Positions 1 to 11,567 of a stretch of 64,000 nucleotides of DNA are shown piece by piece. The stretch spans positions 186,001-250,000 of the forward strand of contig JAADJZ010000015.1 of assembly GCA_011032825.1 (NCBI GenBank). Reading direction: 5' to 3'. Positions within the stretch are counted from its first letter, which is position 1. Each line of letters starts with the position of its first letter. Made by a program: the position numbers and the translations under genes. The stretch comes from Massariosphaeria phaeospora (lineage: Eukaryota > Ascomycota > Dothideomycetes > Pleosporales). A model generated the notes under the pieces. That model was not told the origin of the DNA. It was given only the letters and a program-made list of their open reading frames with translations, and did not search any database.

Positions 1-861
1 AGGCTACGACCATTGGCACCGTAGTTGATGATAACCGACTTCGGCTTTCCGGTATCGGTGGCCGTGACGAAATAATCCTAAACGGGCTATTAGTGGGCGG
101 CCTAAGGAGAAACTTCGTAGGATCATGAGCGACACGGCGGCGACATGAGTCCGGCTGAAGAGGTAGCTGTTTCAGTCCAGCGGGTCACAAGGCGAATCCG
201 TGCTGTGAGGCCATCCTCGTCGCTCCGTGATTGAATCGCCTCAAGTCCATCCGGGTGGCAATAAAAAAACTCATCAGACTGCGAAGTCGACCCGCTGGAC
301 TTCAACCGTGCTCTTGCCTGTGTGAGCTGATCGCCTTGCTTCAGCGACACCCACGGGCGCTCACATGCTGCTAGGTGCACCGCCCCTCGGACGTGCCAAT
401 GGGACGATGGTGTGTCCTGTTGTGCAATGCATATGCATGGTGGGCAGCCCAGCAAGGTTTGCATAGCATGGCCAGACTCGTGTCGCTCGCCTCGTGCGAC
501 TTGGATGTGGGCTCAAGGACCGCACATGGTGTGACATACCTTGAGAGCTTGCTCATCGACGTCGACAGGCTGCCACGCGTTAGTGTTTGGTAGACAAAAG
601 GCGTACCGAAGAACATACAAGACGTGACACCATAATCTTGGCTTCGCCACCACCAGCCTTTGGGGCCGGCGCAGTGGGGACAGTGGCGCGCTGTTTACCG
701 TTGCGACTCTTGTTGATACCTCCGACGGGTCCTTGGGGAGTAGGGACGACTCGGTCACCACGGCCACCACGACCTCCGCGACGGCCACCACGGCCTCCGG
801 CGCCGCGTGGGGCGGTCTTCACGATATCGTCGAGCGACATGGCAAGTTTTCCAGTCGACAT
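1..861 (-). CDS. yra1: ALYREF/Yra1/Mlo3-type mRNA export adaptor (5' part; runs off the window)
   Basis: RNA-binding adaptor of the TREX/THO mRNA export pathway, expected in the nucleus, where it links spliced mRNA, the UAP56/Sub2 helicase and the Mex67 export receptor. Exon 1 (861-619) starts MSTGKLAMSLDDIVKT; the SLDDIVK stretch is the family's N-terminal helicase-binding motif, followed by an RGG-rich segment (residues about 21-35). Exon 2 (569-540) is only 30 nt and encodes PVDVDEQALK, continuing the RRM begun by KIMVSRL. Exon 3 (77-1, open at the edge) gives DYFVTATDTGKPKSVIINYG, the next RRM strand. Both junctions are phase 0 with GT/AG borders. Intron 1 is 49 nt; intron 2 is 462 nt, far longer than any other here. 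I chose the start at 861 over an in-frame ATG at 930 because family members begin just before SLDDI. The C-terminal RGG/UAP56-binding part lies outside. Confidence 0.9.
78..539 (-). other. unusually long (462 nt) intron of the Yra1-type gene
   Basis: The donor is GTATGT immediately after the AAG codon at 540-542. The acceptor is TAG at 80-78, with a CTAAT branch-like site about 13 nt upstream of the AG. Joining 540 to 77 restores the RRM in phase 0. Reading frames inside the intron show no recognisable domain. Long regulated introns are known in the yeast YRA1 gene; the sequence alone does not show whether this one is regulatory. Confidence 0.8.
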
Positions 862-1548
862 TTTGTCGGTGGTTTTGAGGGTTTCGAAGGAGTTGAGCTT
901 CACGTGACACAGCGCAGGCTGCGAAGACACGTGGCAGAAGGTCGACGGTCGCGCGACAGCTGGTAGGCGGATGCAGCGACGGACGGGGTCGCGACGTGGG
1001 CGGCTGTTGTTGATGGCGCTGACGGGCGGGCACGCGTAGGCTGCAGCGAGGGTCGCAGAACGGGACTCTTGTGAGGGAGCCGACGCGTCTGAGATGCTGT
1101 CGCAGAGGTATTAGTTTCTGCTGCGGAGTGGGCTGCGAGCTGGCGCGAAGAGGGCGTAGAGATGGTTGCGGGCACGGTGAGGGTGAGCGGGTGTGAGAGT
1201 GGTAAGGAGCAGGAAGGGAGCGGGCCCGGTGCGAAACAAAACTCGCGGCCGGCCCACTAGCGGCGCTGAGTCATGCTAGCGCCGCCCGTACTGCCCACGT
1301 TAGCGCCCGGGCGGTGTGGGCGCTGCGCTGCCTGCCGCCTGGGTAGCTGCGGCTGCGAGAGGTAGTCGCGCCCGACATGGCGAGAGAGCTCCTGCCTGGC
1401 GACCGCACGACGACCGACCGACGATGGGCGGATGATGCAGGTGCACTCTCTATAATGGCGACTCCGGTACGTCCTGGCCGCCCCGTGCTGTGCGCTCTTC
1501 TCGCCGCGCCGCCCCTCCCCTCCGCTGCTGCTGCCTCCCCATGGCGTC
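862..1548. other. divergent intergenic region, yra1 / vps11
   Basis: A GC-rich interval of about 690 bp between divergent start codons. It should hold both promoters and 5' UTRs. The last 150 bp before vps11 are C/T-rich on the plus strand, as is common ahead of fungal start sites. I see no gene, repeat or clear TATA box. Confidence 0.6.
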
Positions 1549-4500
1549 ATGGCGCTGCTGACACCCACCAAGTGGCAGTTCAGGTTCTTCGACGTCTCCC
1601 AGGTCAAGCTGCCCGACGACGAGGGCGCGTTCCTGGCCGAGGTATGGCGCCGCCGCTCTGCTGCCCCCCGCGGCCCCCCCTGATGACACGCTGCAGCCCG
1701 GCAACATCACCGCCGTCGTCTCCGGCTCCGAGAGCATCTTCTTTGGCAGCGCCGATGGCGTCGTGCGCATCGTGTCGCCGGCCTTCAAGGTCGTGCGCTC
1801 GTTCCGCGCCCACGACACGGGCGCCATCACCCACATGAAGCAGATGCAGGGCACCGCGCTGCTCGTCACCGTGGCCGAGGACGTGGCCGACGAGCCGGTG
1901 CTGAAGGTGTGGGCCCTGGACAAGCTGGAGAAGAAGACGGGCATGCCGCGCTGCCAGAGCACCCTCACCATCCACAACGGCCGCAAGCACTTCCCCATCT
2001 CTGCCTTTGCCGCCCTGGAAGACCTGTCGCAGGTGGCCGTCGGCTTTGCCAACGGCGCCGTCACCGTCGTGCGCGGCGACCTGATCCACGACCGCGGTGC
2101 GAGACAGCGCACTGTCTTCGAGTCCGAGGAGCCCGTGACCGGCATTGCCTTCCGCGAGGGCAGCATCACCACGCTGTATATTGCGACGACGGGGCGCATC
2201 GTGACCCTGGTCATCTCTGGCCGCGGGCAGGGGCAGCCTGCAAAGTCCCTCGACGAGCATGGCTGTGGTGTGGGGTGCATGGCCACTGACAAGGCTACTC
2301 ACGACGTGGTCGTAGCGAGGAATGACGCCGTATACTACTATGGGCTTCATGGTCGAGGACCGCCATATGCCTATGACGGCGAGAAGAAGATGATTGAGGT
2401 CTTCAAGGACTACGTCGTGATTGTCTCCCCTCCCAAAACCAACGCCATTCCGCGCGCAAATCCACTTCGAGCTTTTGGCGTAGGTGCGGCCGACGATGCC
2501 TTCAATACTTCCTCCTTTACGCTGCTCAACACGGAGCTTAGATTTGTAGCACATCAGGAGCAAATGACATCCCAGGTCAAAGCCATTGTCTCTGAGTGGG
2601 GTGACTTGTTTGTGCTTACCATAGACGGCAAGGTAAAGATAGCTCCCCCTGATTGTCGCCGCTCTTACCAACAGCGTCCAGATATTTCGATACCACGAGA
2701 AGCCATTTGCACAAAAACTTGATATCTTGTACCAGCGGAATCTCTATGTCCTAGCCATCAATCTTGCGCAGAAGGCTGGCCTTGACGCCTCACAGCAGAA
2801 CGTCATTCTTCGGAAGTTTGGCGATTACCTGTACCAGAAGCAAGACTACGATACTGCCATGCAGCAGTACCTTAAGGCCATCGACAACACCGAACCTTCA
2901 CAGGTCATCCGAAAAGTAAGCAGACTCGTTCGTTTGGCGTTGGTCGCTAACATCAGGTAGTTTCTCGATACCCAACGGATCCACAACTTGATCGAGTATC
3001 TAGAGGAACTCCACGACCATCACAAGGCAACATCGGACCATACCACGCTCCTTCTGAACTGCTATGCCAAGCTCAAGGATGTCGAGAAGCTCGAAGAGTT
3101 TATTAAAACTCCTGGAGATCTCAAGTTCGATCTCGACACAGCCATCTCCATGTGCCGGCAAGGAGGCTACCACGATCAAGCGGCGTACTTGGCGCGCAAA
3201 CACGGCGAGCACGAACTCGTTGTCGACGTGCTCATCGAAGATTCGAAGCGCTATGCTGAAGCGTTGGCGTACATTTGGCGACTAGAGCCCGAGGTGGCAT
3301 ACATCAATCTAATGAAATACGCAACGGTCCTTCTGCAGCAGTGCCCACAAGATACGACGCAGCTGTTCATCGACTACTACACTGGCACTTTCCGACCCAA
3401 GAAGGATGCCATCGTCATACCTAACGCTCCAGTTTCCTCGGGCATGGGGATGGGGATGGGCCTAGGCGTGGCTTCTAACGCGGTGCAGAATCTCGCCGCT
3501 CTGCTACCACTGCCGTACATGAACGTCAACGCCGTAGCATCAACGCCCAATGGTGAGCAGAAGTCTACACTTAGTCAGGCCCAAATCATCGAAACGAGTG
3601 TCGATGAACCGGCTCCCGAGTACAAGATTCCCAAGCCTCGAACGGCATTCTCCGCCTTTGTAGACCACGCCCAAGAGTTTGTCGTGTTTCTCGAAGCGTG
3701 TATCAAGTCGGAGAACTTACGGGAAGACGACAAAGTCGATCTTTACACCACGCTGTTCGAAATGTACCTGCACACTGCATCGTCGAAAAAAGACGGCGAT
3801 CGACAAGAGTGGGAAACCAAGGCCAAAAAGCTCATCGAGGGCAAGAACATTCCCATCGATACGTCAAACGTACTTCTCCTTTCACATCTCTCCAGCTTCC
3901 GCGACGGCACGATTCTCGTGCGCGAAAACCAAGGCCTCCACTTCGACATCTTCCGCTCCTACACGTCCACCAACGACACCCAAGGTGCCATCCGCGCCCT
4001 CCGCAAGTACGGCCCCGAAGAACCCGCCCTCTACCCCGCCGCCCTCGCCTACTTCACCAGCCACCCCGACACGCTCAACGAAGCCGGCGACGAACTGCAC
4101 GCCGTGCTCAAGAAGATCGACGACGACGGCCTGATGGCGCCGCTGCAAGTCATCCAGACGCTCTCGGCCAATGGCATCGCCACCATGGGCATGATCAAGC
4201 AATACCTGGCCACAACCATCGAGCGCGAGCGCCAAGAAATCGCCACCAACCGCCAAACCATCGACACGTTCCGCGCCGACACGGCCGCCAAGAAAGCCGA
4301 GCTGCTCAGCCTGGCGGCCAAGCCCGTCGTCTTCCAGGCTACGCGCTGCAAGGTGTGCAATATGCCGCTCGAGCTGCCTGTCGTGCACTTTCTGTGCAAG
4401 CACTCGTACCACCAGCGCTGTCTGAGTGTCGACGCGAATGTCGAGGACGAGAGCGTTGAGTGTCCGCTGTGTAGCGCGCAGAACCAGACGGTTAAGGCGA

Positions 4501-4661
4501 TACGCAGGGCCCAGGTTGAGAGCGCGGATAGGCATGGTGTGTTTTTGGAGGCGCTGAAGAGGGGGAGGGATGGGTTTGCGGTGGTGAGCGAGTGGTTTGG
4601 GAGGGGCGTTATGGGTGGGGGGAGTGGGAGTGGGGCGGGGGCTGGGGTGGTGGAGACGTGA
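1549..4661 (+). CDS. vps11: Vps11/Pep5, core HOPS/CORVET vacuolar tethering subunit with RING-H2
   Basis: Class C Vps subunit that acts on endosomes and the vacuole as the scaffold of the HOPS and CORVET tethers. Four exons: 1549-1641, 1697-2632, 2682-2915, 2961-4661, all joined in phase 0, giving 987 aa, typical of the family. Residues about 1-340 form the N-terminal beta-propeller (start MALLTPTKWQFRFFDVSQVK). Signature alpha-solenoid motifs follow: KIFRYHEKPFAQKLDIL, then LYVLAINLAQKAGLDASQQN. A C3H2C3 RING-H2 finger lies near residues 884-930 (CKVC, CKHSYHQRC, CPLC). At intron 2 the AG at 2673-2674 would break the frame, whereas the AG at 2680-2681 restores GKIFRYHEK, so I used the latter. 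The tail after the RING is Gly-rich. Several long antisense frames over the first half are shadows of the GC-rich code. Confidence 0.95.
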
Positions 4662-6396
4662 TGGGTGGATGGGGATAGTGGGTATGTGGGTATGTGGGTA
4701 CGGTGCGTGCTCGCGAGTGGTGGTGCATATTTAATGGCTTCGTAACAGTCGGTGTATTTGTATGAGGGCTGCTAGAATCGTTTAGGTGGAATCGTATTGT
4801 AAAAGCCTACAAGCATATCGGGCGTTTGCCTGTCTACACCATTCCTTTTCGAAAATTTCGCATCTGGAATTCCTAAGGTGCCACTATCAACCATCAGCTA
4901 TTATTCACGCTCCGCTCTGCTCTGCTCTGTGCCAACCTGCCCAATCTTAGTCTCTCGAGCGCAGGGCTCAACTCAACTCAACTCCCCTCCCCAACACAAG
5001 CCGCAAATCGCACTTCCCTCTCCTTCCTTCTCTTTACCAAGTAGGCCGCTGTAAACATCGCAATGCAATTCAGACTTTCGTTCGTTTGTCTAACGCTAGG
5101 CTGGGCTAGGCTGAGCTGGTTTACTTACGGCTAGCAGGGCGAGGTTGAGGGTTAGGACATTTTTACTTTTACGTTACTGTATGGCTCTTGCGTATAGGTA
5201 GGTAGGTGGGGTAAGAGGAGGGGAGAGGAGGTGAGTTGAGGTGAGTTGAGTTGAGTATAGAATGTATAGATAGATGTACGTAGAGCTTTCCTACCTAGGC
5301 TAGGTAGAGACAAATAGATGGGTAGAGGATACGAACGCGGAATACGCAAGTTAGCTACATACGTAGATGGATAGTGTTGCGAGGTAGTAAGGGACGAGGT
5401 AGTAAGGAACAAGGTAGACAGGTAGACAGGTACTCCGTACAACAACGCTGCGTTGGTATAAGTAGTGTTGCAGTGTCGTGTTGTGTTGTGTTGCATTCGT
5501 TCTCAAAGTTGTCGTTGAAGTATTCCTTGTAGTATCCGGCTAGGCTAAGGGGAGAAAAAAGGTTCAAAAGCTAGCTTAGCTTATTATGTGTAGCTGCATG
5601 TCATTACATCCATCACCGGGTCTGGGTCCCGCCATGACATGCCATAGCGACCCGCTGCTCGTTGCCTCAGGGGCCGAAATGAGGTCTAAGTGAGTCGGGC
5701 CGCTTGGTGATTGGATTGGATTGGATTGGATGGGATTGATTGGGTTTGCCAGACGAGGGGTTTTTGATGGCTGACTGGCCGCAGAGTTGAGCTGAGTTGA
5801 GATGAGATGGCACGAGATGAGGGGGACTGGATTGGATTGTCGCGATACAGATATTGCGGACGCTGTGTTGCGAACATTCGAGGTGGGAGCTGAGGGGCTG
5901 CCCTGCCCTGCCTCAGCTGAATGCGGGGATCTCCCCTAACCTCCAGACTAGAGGCCTATGTAGTTACCTTTCCCACGACCGCGCGAACAAAATTGCTAAT
6001 AAAAACATCGCAACATATCCGCTCGCGTTGTTGATCAGCCTCGCCGGGGTGAACGACTGGCCTGGAGACCTCGAGGCTGGGCCGTCGGCGCAATGAAATT
6101 GGAAAGTCGTCCCATGTCCATGTCCGTTTGCCGTGCCGTATTTTCGTCAGCCGCCCACTAGGTACTGTACGGCGACCATCGATCGCGTGCAGCAGTCTAT
6201 TATGCCGCAATCCGGCGTGTTTCAAATAGCCCTCGATCCCCGAGCGAAGGGACGCGCGCCTTTCCATTTCGCAGTCTCCACAGTCTTCCTCTTTTTTGCT
6301 TGCGTACACGCGTTCGTGTCAGCTCTTCCCCACACTCGCTCAGCTCAGCCTTATATCTGTTTCCTGACGCATCGATCACTCGTTCGCTCGTCAAAC
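4662..6396. other. gene-free stretch with low-complexity repeats
   Basis: Holds the vps11 3' UTR and the promoter of the next gene. Between about 5200 and 5480 there is purine-rich low-complexity sequence (GAGGTGAGTTGAG-like and GTAGGTAGG-like runs). At 5706-5740 there is a short GGATT tandem run. Open frames of up to 117 codons have no recognisable protein features, so I call no gene. Confidence 0.6.
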
Positions 6397-7042
6397 ATGC
6401 AGTTCAAAACCCTATCGTTGGTCGCGTTGGCCGCTGGTGCTGCGTCGGCGCAGGTGCTGCCTACAGACGCGTATGTCTCCTCGCTCCGGCGTTGCCTACA
6501 GCACAGTCGCAGCTAACGATCGAAGCATTGGATTTTCTATCATCAACGTCTTGGCCACTGCGATTCCCGAGGACGTGCTCTCGGTTGCGCTCGCGAGCCC
6601 GACCGCGTTCGCCGAACAGGTCCAGTCGCAGATCGCGGGGGGTTCGGCTCCGTCGTGGTATCAGGCGCTTCCGACCGAAGTGAAGTCGTATCTCCCGCAG
6701 CTGTATCCCGTCGAGACTCCCGTCGAGACTCCCGAGGCTTCAAGCGAGGCTGAGACCAGTGTCGCCATTGAGACCTTGACCACGAGTGCTGCTCCTTTGA
6801 CCAGCATCCTACCGTCCGTCAGCGGTGCTCTTACGACTGGCGCATCTCGCAACGCCACGGTGATCAGCACCGTCACGACCGCGACGCTTGCTTCGACTGG
6901 AGGCGCAAACTCCGATTCGCCATCCGCGTCGTCTGCATCGGCAACGGGCACCGACGCCCCCGGTGCCGCTGCCCACCCGACTGCCTTCTTTGGCGCTGGT
7001 GTCGCTGGCGCCGTCGGCATCCTCGGCATGCTTGCCTTGTAG
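6397..7042 (+). CDS. small secreted, probably GPI-anchored cell-wall protein
   Basis: Two exons, 6397-6470 and 6526-7042 (intron 55 nt, CTAAC branch at 6513), give 196 aa. Residues 1-18 are a classical signal peptide (MQFKTLSLVALAAGAASA), probably cut before QVLPTDA. Residues about 26-80 form a helical segment with the pattern ATAIPEDVLSVAL, AFAEQVQSQI and PSWYQALPTEVKSYLP, which recurs in fungal small secreted proteins. A Ser/Thr/Ala-rich stalk follows. The C-terminus is a hydrophobic tail (GVAGAVGILGMLAL) after a small-residue stretch, the layout of a GPI-attachment signal. This implies plasma-membrane or cell-wall attachment. No enzymatic motif is visible and the function is unknown. The exon 2 acceptor was chosen because it is the only AG that keeps the frame open. 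Confidence 0.8.
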
Positions 7043-8072
7043 ATGGGAAGCAGTCAAATGGATTGTTGGTCAGTCGCATGAGCGACGGTGGAGAGGGGTA
7101 GCGGCCGGCGCATGCGGGATTCGACGTTTCTCTACGATGCAACGTTGTCATTCATTTTTTGGTGGGTGGTTGGGGGTGGGGTCTGGCATAAGATACCTTG
7201 GGATAGTGGATTTGTTCATGGCTCCGGCCGTAATGTTTTGTTGAATGTGTAATGGAGTGGGTGGATGATGGGACTTCGAGAGAACATGACTTACATACCT
7301 TTGACATAATACAAAGCTCGCCTGTCGCGCTGTAATGATCCCCTATGTGCCTTCTTGCGTCGTTAACGCTATAGAGATTCCTCAGGCGAAAAGAAGCCGG
7401 TATGGGGTGCGTTCCGCCATAACCATAGATAGGTCTCACCCGCAGAACGTCCTTGGCTGTATGGACCACAGGTACTCGTCTATTCGTCATATTCTTGTGG
7501 GAAGCAATTTCGATACGGCAATCAAGAAGCAGACCGACACAATTAAGGTCTCCCCACTTTGTCCATAAATGGTTAGCGCCCTTACGTCAGGATCAGATGG
7601 GACCTCGAGAAATCACATCGCTGTTTTCTCCTTCACTCTCATCTTTTCTCTTAGAAATTATTATCAACCGCCGTTACGAGTCCAGAACCTGGTGATTCTC
7701 ATCTACGATTGAGAACGCTCTGCATTCTGTCAATCGCTATGCCGCAACGATCATCGATGTCGGAATCAATTTATCAACGAGGCTGTGGCGCTTTTCTTGG
7801 AGACCGTTCAGCTGCTTGATCTCTTTCCCCATGCGGAGGTTGCCGAGCCGCCTGCCTAGAAGACTAAGGATACGAGATACGGCCATGGCGATGCACGTCT
7901 GCAAGGCTGTATCACACGGGATGCAGGGCCTTCAGCTGAGAAGAAAGTTTTCGCAAAGCTCGAATTTGCTAAGCCCCAGACCCCGCATATAAACAAGACC
8001 CACAGTCGGATGTTTTCGGATATCTGTGTTTAGTACACGAAAACTCCTTCACCTCTCTCTTAACTAATCACT
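7043..8072. other. intergenic region upstream of the ankyrin-HET gene
   Basis: About 1 kb with no convincing coding sequence. It contains the 3' UTR of the secreted-protein gene and the promoter of the ankyrin-HET gene, including a TATAAA at 7988. The longest frames (about 110 codons) lack any domain-like composition. Confidence 0.6.
7988..7993 (+). promoter_or_regulatory. probable TATA box of the ankyrin-HET gene
   Basis: TATAAA lies 80 bp upstream of the ATG at 8073, in a sensible position for a fungal core promoter. Based on sequence and spacing only. Confidence 0.45.
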
Positions 8073-11000
8073 ATGGGTTGTGGGACGAGCAAAGGCCAAG
8101 AAGAACCCAACACCGCACCTGCAGTTCCACGTTCTTTCCAGCCGGTCAGTGGTCCTAATACAAACCAGCCAAATTTGCAAGAGCTAGACATCGACCTACA
8201 CGAGGCCGTCGCAAAAGGCCTTCTCTCGACCGTGCAAAAGCGGCTCGATAATGGCCACAACATTGAAACGGTAGATGCTAGAGGAAGGACACCACTGATT
8301 ATAGCCATCCAGACAGGCAAAAAAGCAATGGTGAGGTTTTTATTGGAAAAAGGTGCTAGCATGACCGGAATCGAGGGTGTGGGCCCGCTACATGCTGCTA
8401 CGTTGACAAGAGATGAAGAGATAACGCGCATCCTTCTGGACAAAGGCGCGCCTGTGAACGCGTATAATAAAACTGGGATAACTCCACTTCATACTGCTGT
8501 GTACAGCGGGGAGGCGGCAGTCGTGCGTTTGCTAATAGAAAGAGGTGCCGATGTGAACGCCAAAGTTCGAGCCGACGCCGGACGTGGAGAGACGGCCGTC
8601 CATATGGCAGTAGCCTCTTGGAGGGAAGAATTACTACCCCTCCTTCTCAAGTCCGGTGCTGAGGTTGATACCAAAGGCGAATTCCCGAAAGGCCAAACAC
8701 CGTTACTCGTTGCAGCATCATGGGGAAACGAGGAAGCCCTGGAGACCTTACTGGACTGGGGCGCAGACATTTTCGGGAGGTATGCGGATGGCCGGACTGC
8801 ATTGCATGTAGCAGCTGCTGGCAGATTCCAGATGGTCGAACTCCTTCTGCAAAAAGGGCTTGATCTATGCGCGGAAGACTCCACAGGGGACACACCATTG
8901 TGTATTGCGGCCATGCACGGGAAGTACAAAACTGCCGAGATACTTGTAAGAGAGGGGTTGAAGGTCATGTCTCCCGCACAAAAGGCCAGAGCACTGGCCT
9001 CTGCCGCCGCAGCTGGAAAGTTAGATGTTACATCATATATGATGAGCCATGACTTCGGAGCTGTTCTTGATAACAGAGGAGCAGAAGGAGCGCTGTTATT
9101 AGCGGCAAAATTCGGCCAAGAAAAGGTGCTCATAGATTTCTTGCGACGAGGCGTGGCAACGAACATGCAGAATGTCCATTATGTTCTGGCCATTAGCTTG
9201 GCAGCGGCAGGCGGTCATAGCAACATTGTCCGGATTTTGAAAGACGCCGAACAAAGTCGACAGTATGTGCCAGTCGCTAGTTCGTCCGCACAATCCAGTG
9301 ACTTCTACATCAATCCGGACGAGATCGTGTCTACCATTGCGATGGATATTGCACTGAGTGCAAATAGAAAGGTAGTGGCCAATCCGACACCCGGAGGTCT
9401 CGCGGCCTCCTGCAGCGTCTGTCAGGGTCTTGATTTTCGAAGAGGAGTGCGTTCGAATGTGGGAGTGATACAATTCGTGAAAAGTACGTCCCTTACCTGG
9501 TCCGTAGCGAACGGTTGCTCTGGTTGCAGCATGTTGAGACAATGCCTTGATCAGTTGCTGCTGGTTTACGGGAATTCGCTTGAGAAATTTTTTAGGAGAA
9601 CAGAACAGACGTTCATACTCTCTTCAATGGTGAAGGGCGGTCCATTGCTTGTGTCTTGGGGTGCCGGTGCCGGGACTTTCTCAACATGCATGGAGTTGTA
9701 TTGCAAGCCAGGTATGTTTGTAGAAGTTTCGTCTGATCCCCGACGCTCTACCGTGAGAGTATTCTGACAGGTATCTCAAGGATCTGCTACGATCTGGCCG
9801 GTCATCGGGACCTCCCGAGAGGTGCTGGGTGCTGAAGGAAAACAGAACTTGGCCTTGAAATTCCTCGGCGAATGCACGGCGCACCATGTGCATTGCTCAA
9901 ATAAGACAAGTCATCTACCCACCAGAGTCATTGAGGTTGGAGGGCCAGACAAGCAGCCTCGACTCTACATCACGAAGGGAGAAAATGCAAGATATGTTGC
10001 TCTCAGTCACTGTTGGGGAGGAGGTAGCCCGATCACAACCACAACAGAAACACTCGATCAGCGTTGCAAAGCGATGCCACTGGAGGAACTTCCTAAGACC
10101 TTTGCGGATGCTGTCAACATAACACGGAGCCTCGATGTTCAATACCTCTGGATCGACTCTCTATGTATCCTACAGGGCAATGCAGAGGACTGGGAGCGAG
10201 AGGCTGCAAGGATGAACGAGGTATATGCGAATTGCTACGTAATGATCGCAGCAGATGGCTCCGACAACTGCCATGGCGGCTGCTTCAAGCCAGGAAACAC
10301 CGACCCAACTACGAGTTTCTCAGTGGAATGCCCCGGCCCGGGTGGCAGGTCATCACGGATATATAGTCGGCTGACCAATATGAGAGACAAAAACCAAGAT
10401 GAAGTATGCCACAGACTCCACGATCCTCGGGGCGGCTATATTCGCAGTCCACTGAATGACCGAGGATGGACCCTGCAAGAAAGGCTTTTAGCTCCGCGTA
10501 TACTCCACTTTGGCACTGCAGAGTTGGGGTGGGAATGCACGGAAAACATCGCATGCGAATGTCAGATCCTACCTACGGAGGCAGACCGAGAATTCAACTT
10601 CAAAGCGCGTCTTTTGAACATGCTCGAGCCAGACCTCACCGCAGAAGCATCCGACTCGAGCCGAGCAAAAGAGCAGTGGCTGTGGGCTAATGTAATCGAG
10701 GAGTTTTCGCATCGGACACTCACCCAACATACCGACACGCTGTACGCGCTTATGTCGTCGACAGCCGCAGACGAATACATCTGCGGCATGTGGAAGAAAA
10801 ACATCATGGGCTACCTCCGGTGGGAGCCTGACTACAGCTACATCAAGACCGGGAAAGTAGCTCTTGGAACCAGATTCCGGAGTCTCGAACAGCCAAGGCG
10901 TCACAAGGCGTATTACGCCCCGTCTTGGTCGTGGGCTTCCATCATTAGCCCGATCAAATTTGAAGGCGCCCCTCCTTTCCTCGGCCCGGACGAGAAGGTG

Positions 11001-11567
11001 CAATTCAAACTCAACAAAGGCGAAACCCACTGGCCGGACCCTCAGGCATACAACTTCTCGGTCTCGGCCATCGACGTGGTCCCGAACAAAGGGAACCCTT
11101 TCGGTCCACCCTGCTACGCTTCTCTCACCCTGCACGGATTTGTAGCGTCTGCAATACTGCAAGGCGGGGTGAAGAAGCTCCCTGGTCGTTCTACAGATTA
11201 TGGGGGCACGCTAGTGCCTCGCGTTTCGAGTACGGGCGACATGTTGACACAGCTAAACGCGGAGTTTGTGCCGGACGTGCCGGATGAGCTGTTAACTTTG
11301 GCTGGCGAGGACGAACTGCTGCTGTTCTTCATGAAAGAGTCGATTGCGCCCAAGGAAGAGGAATCGAGTGCGCCCGCCGGCCATTACAGACCGTTGAACC
11401 CGCACCGCACATCCGCCGGGCTTGGGATGGTACTGAGACCTGCTGCTGGTACTGCTACTGGTGCTGGGCAACGTTATTCTCGGGCAGGGACCTTCTATTA
11501 CCATGGTGATGGCCAGGTGCAAGGTTGGAAAGGAATCAGGATGACGAAAACAGTGACCGTTGTGTAG
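8073..11567 (+). CDS. ankyrin-repeat / HET-domain protein with N-terminal acylation motif
   Basis: Two exons, 8073-9711 and 9781-11567, give 1141 aa. The AG at 9779-9780 is required; the nearer AG at 9769 breaks the frame. It begins MGCGTSK: Gly2 fits N-myristoylation and Cys3 fits palmitoylation, predicting membrane attachment. Residues about 35-400 contain eight clear ankyrin repeats (TPLHTAVYSGEAAVVRLLIE, TALHVAAAGRFQMVELLLQK) and about three degenerate ones. A Cys-rich linker (CSVCQGL, GCSGCSML) leads to a HET domain: VALSHCWGG near 619-627, YLWIDSLCI near 667-675, then GWTLQERLL. HET domains act in heterokaryon (vegetative) incompatibility and can trigger programmed cell death. No NACHT or NB-ARC domain is visible, and the ankyrin block precedes the HET domain rather than following it. 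I infer a membrane-tethered recognition or effector protein; its partner is unknown. Confidence 0.88.

Noticed and set aside
1450..2671. Two long minus-strand frames (280 and 355 codons) overlapping vps11
   Set aside because: They lie antisense to clearly conserved Vps11 sequence, have no domain features, and arise from the GC-rich third-position bias of that gene.
9768..9770. Nearer 3' splice site (AG at 9769-9770) for the ankyrin-HET gene
   Set aside because: It shifts the HET-domain exon out of frame; the AG at 9779-9780 restores the expected reading.
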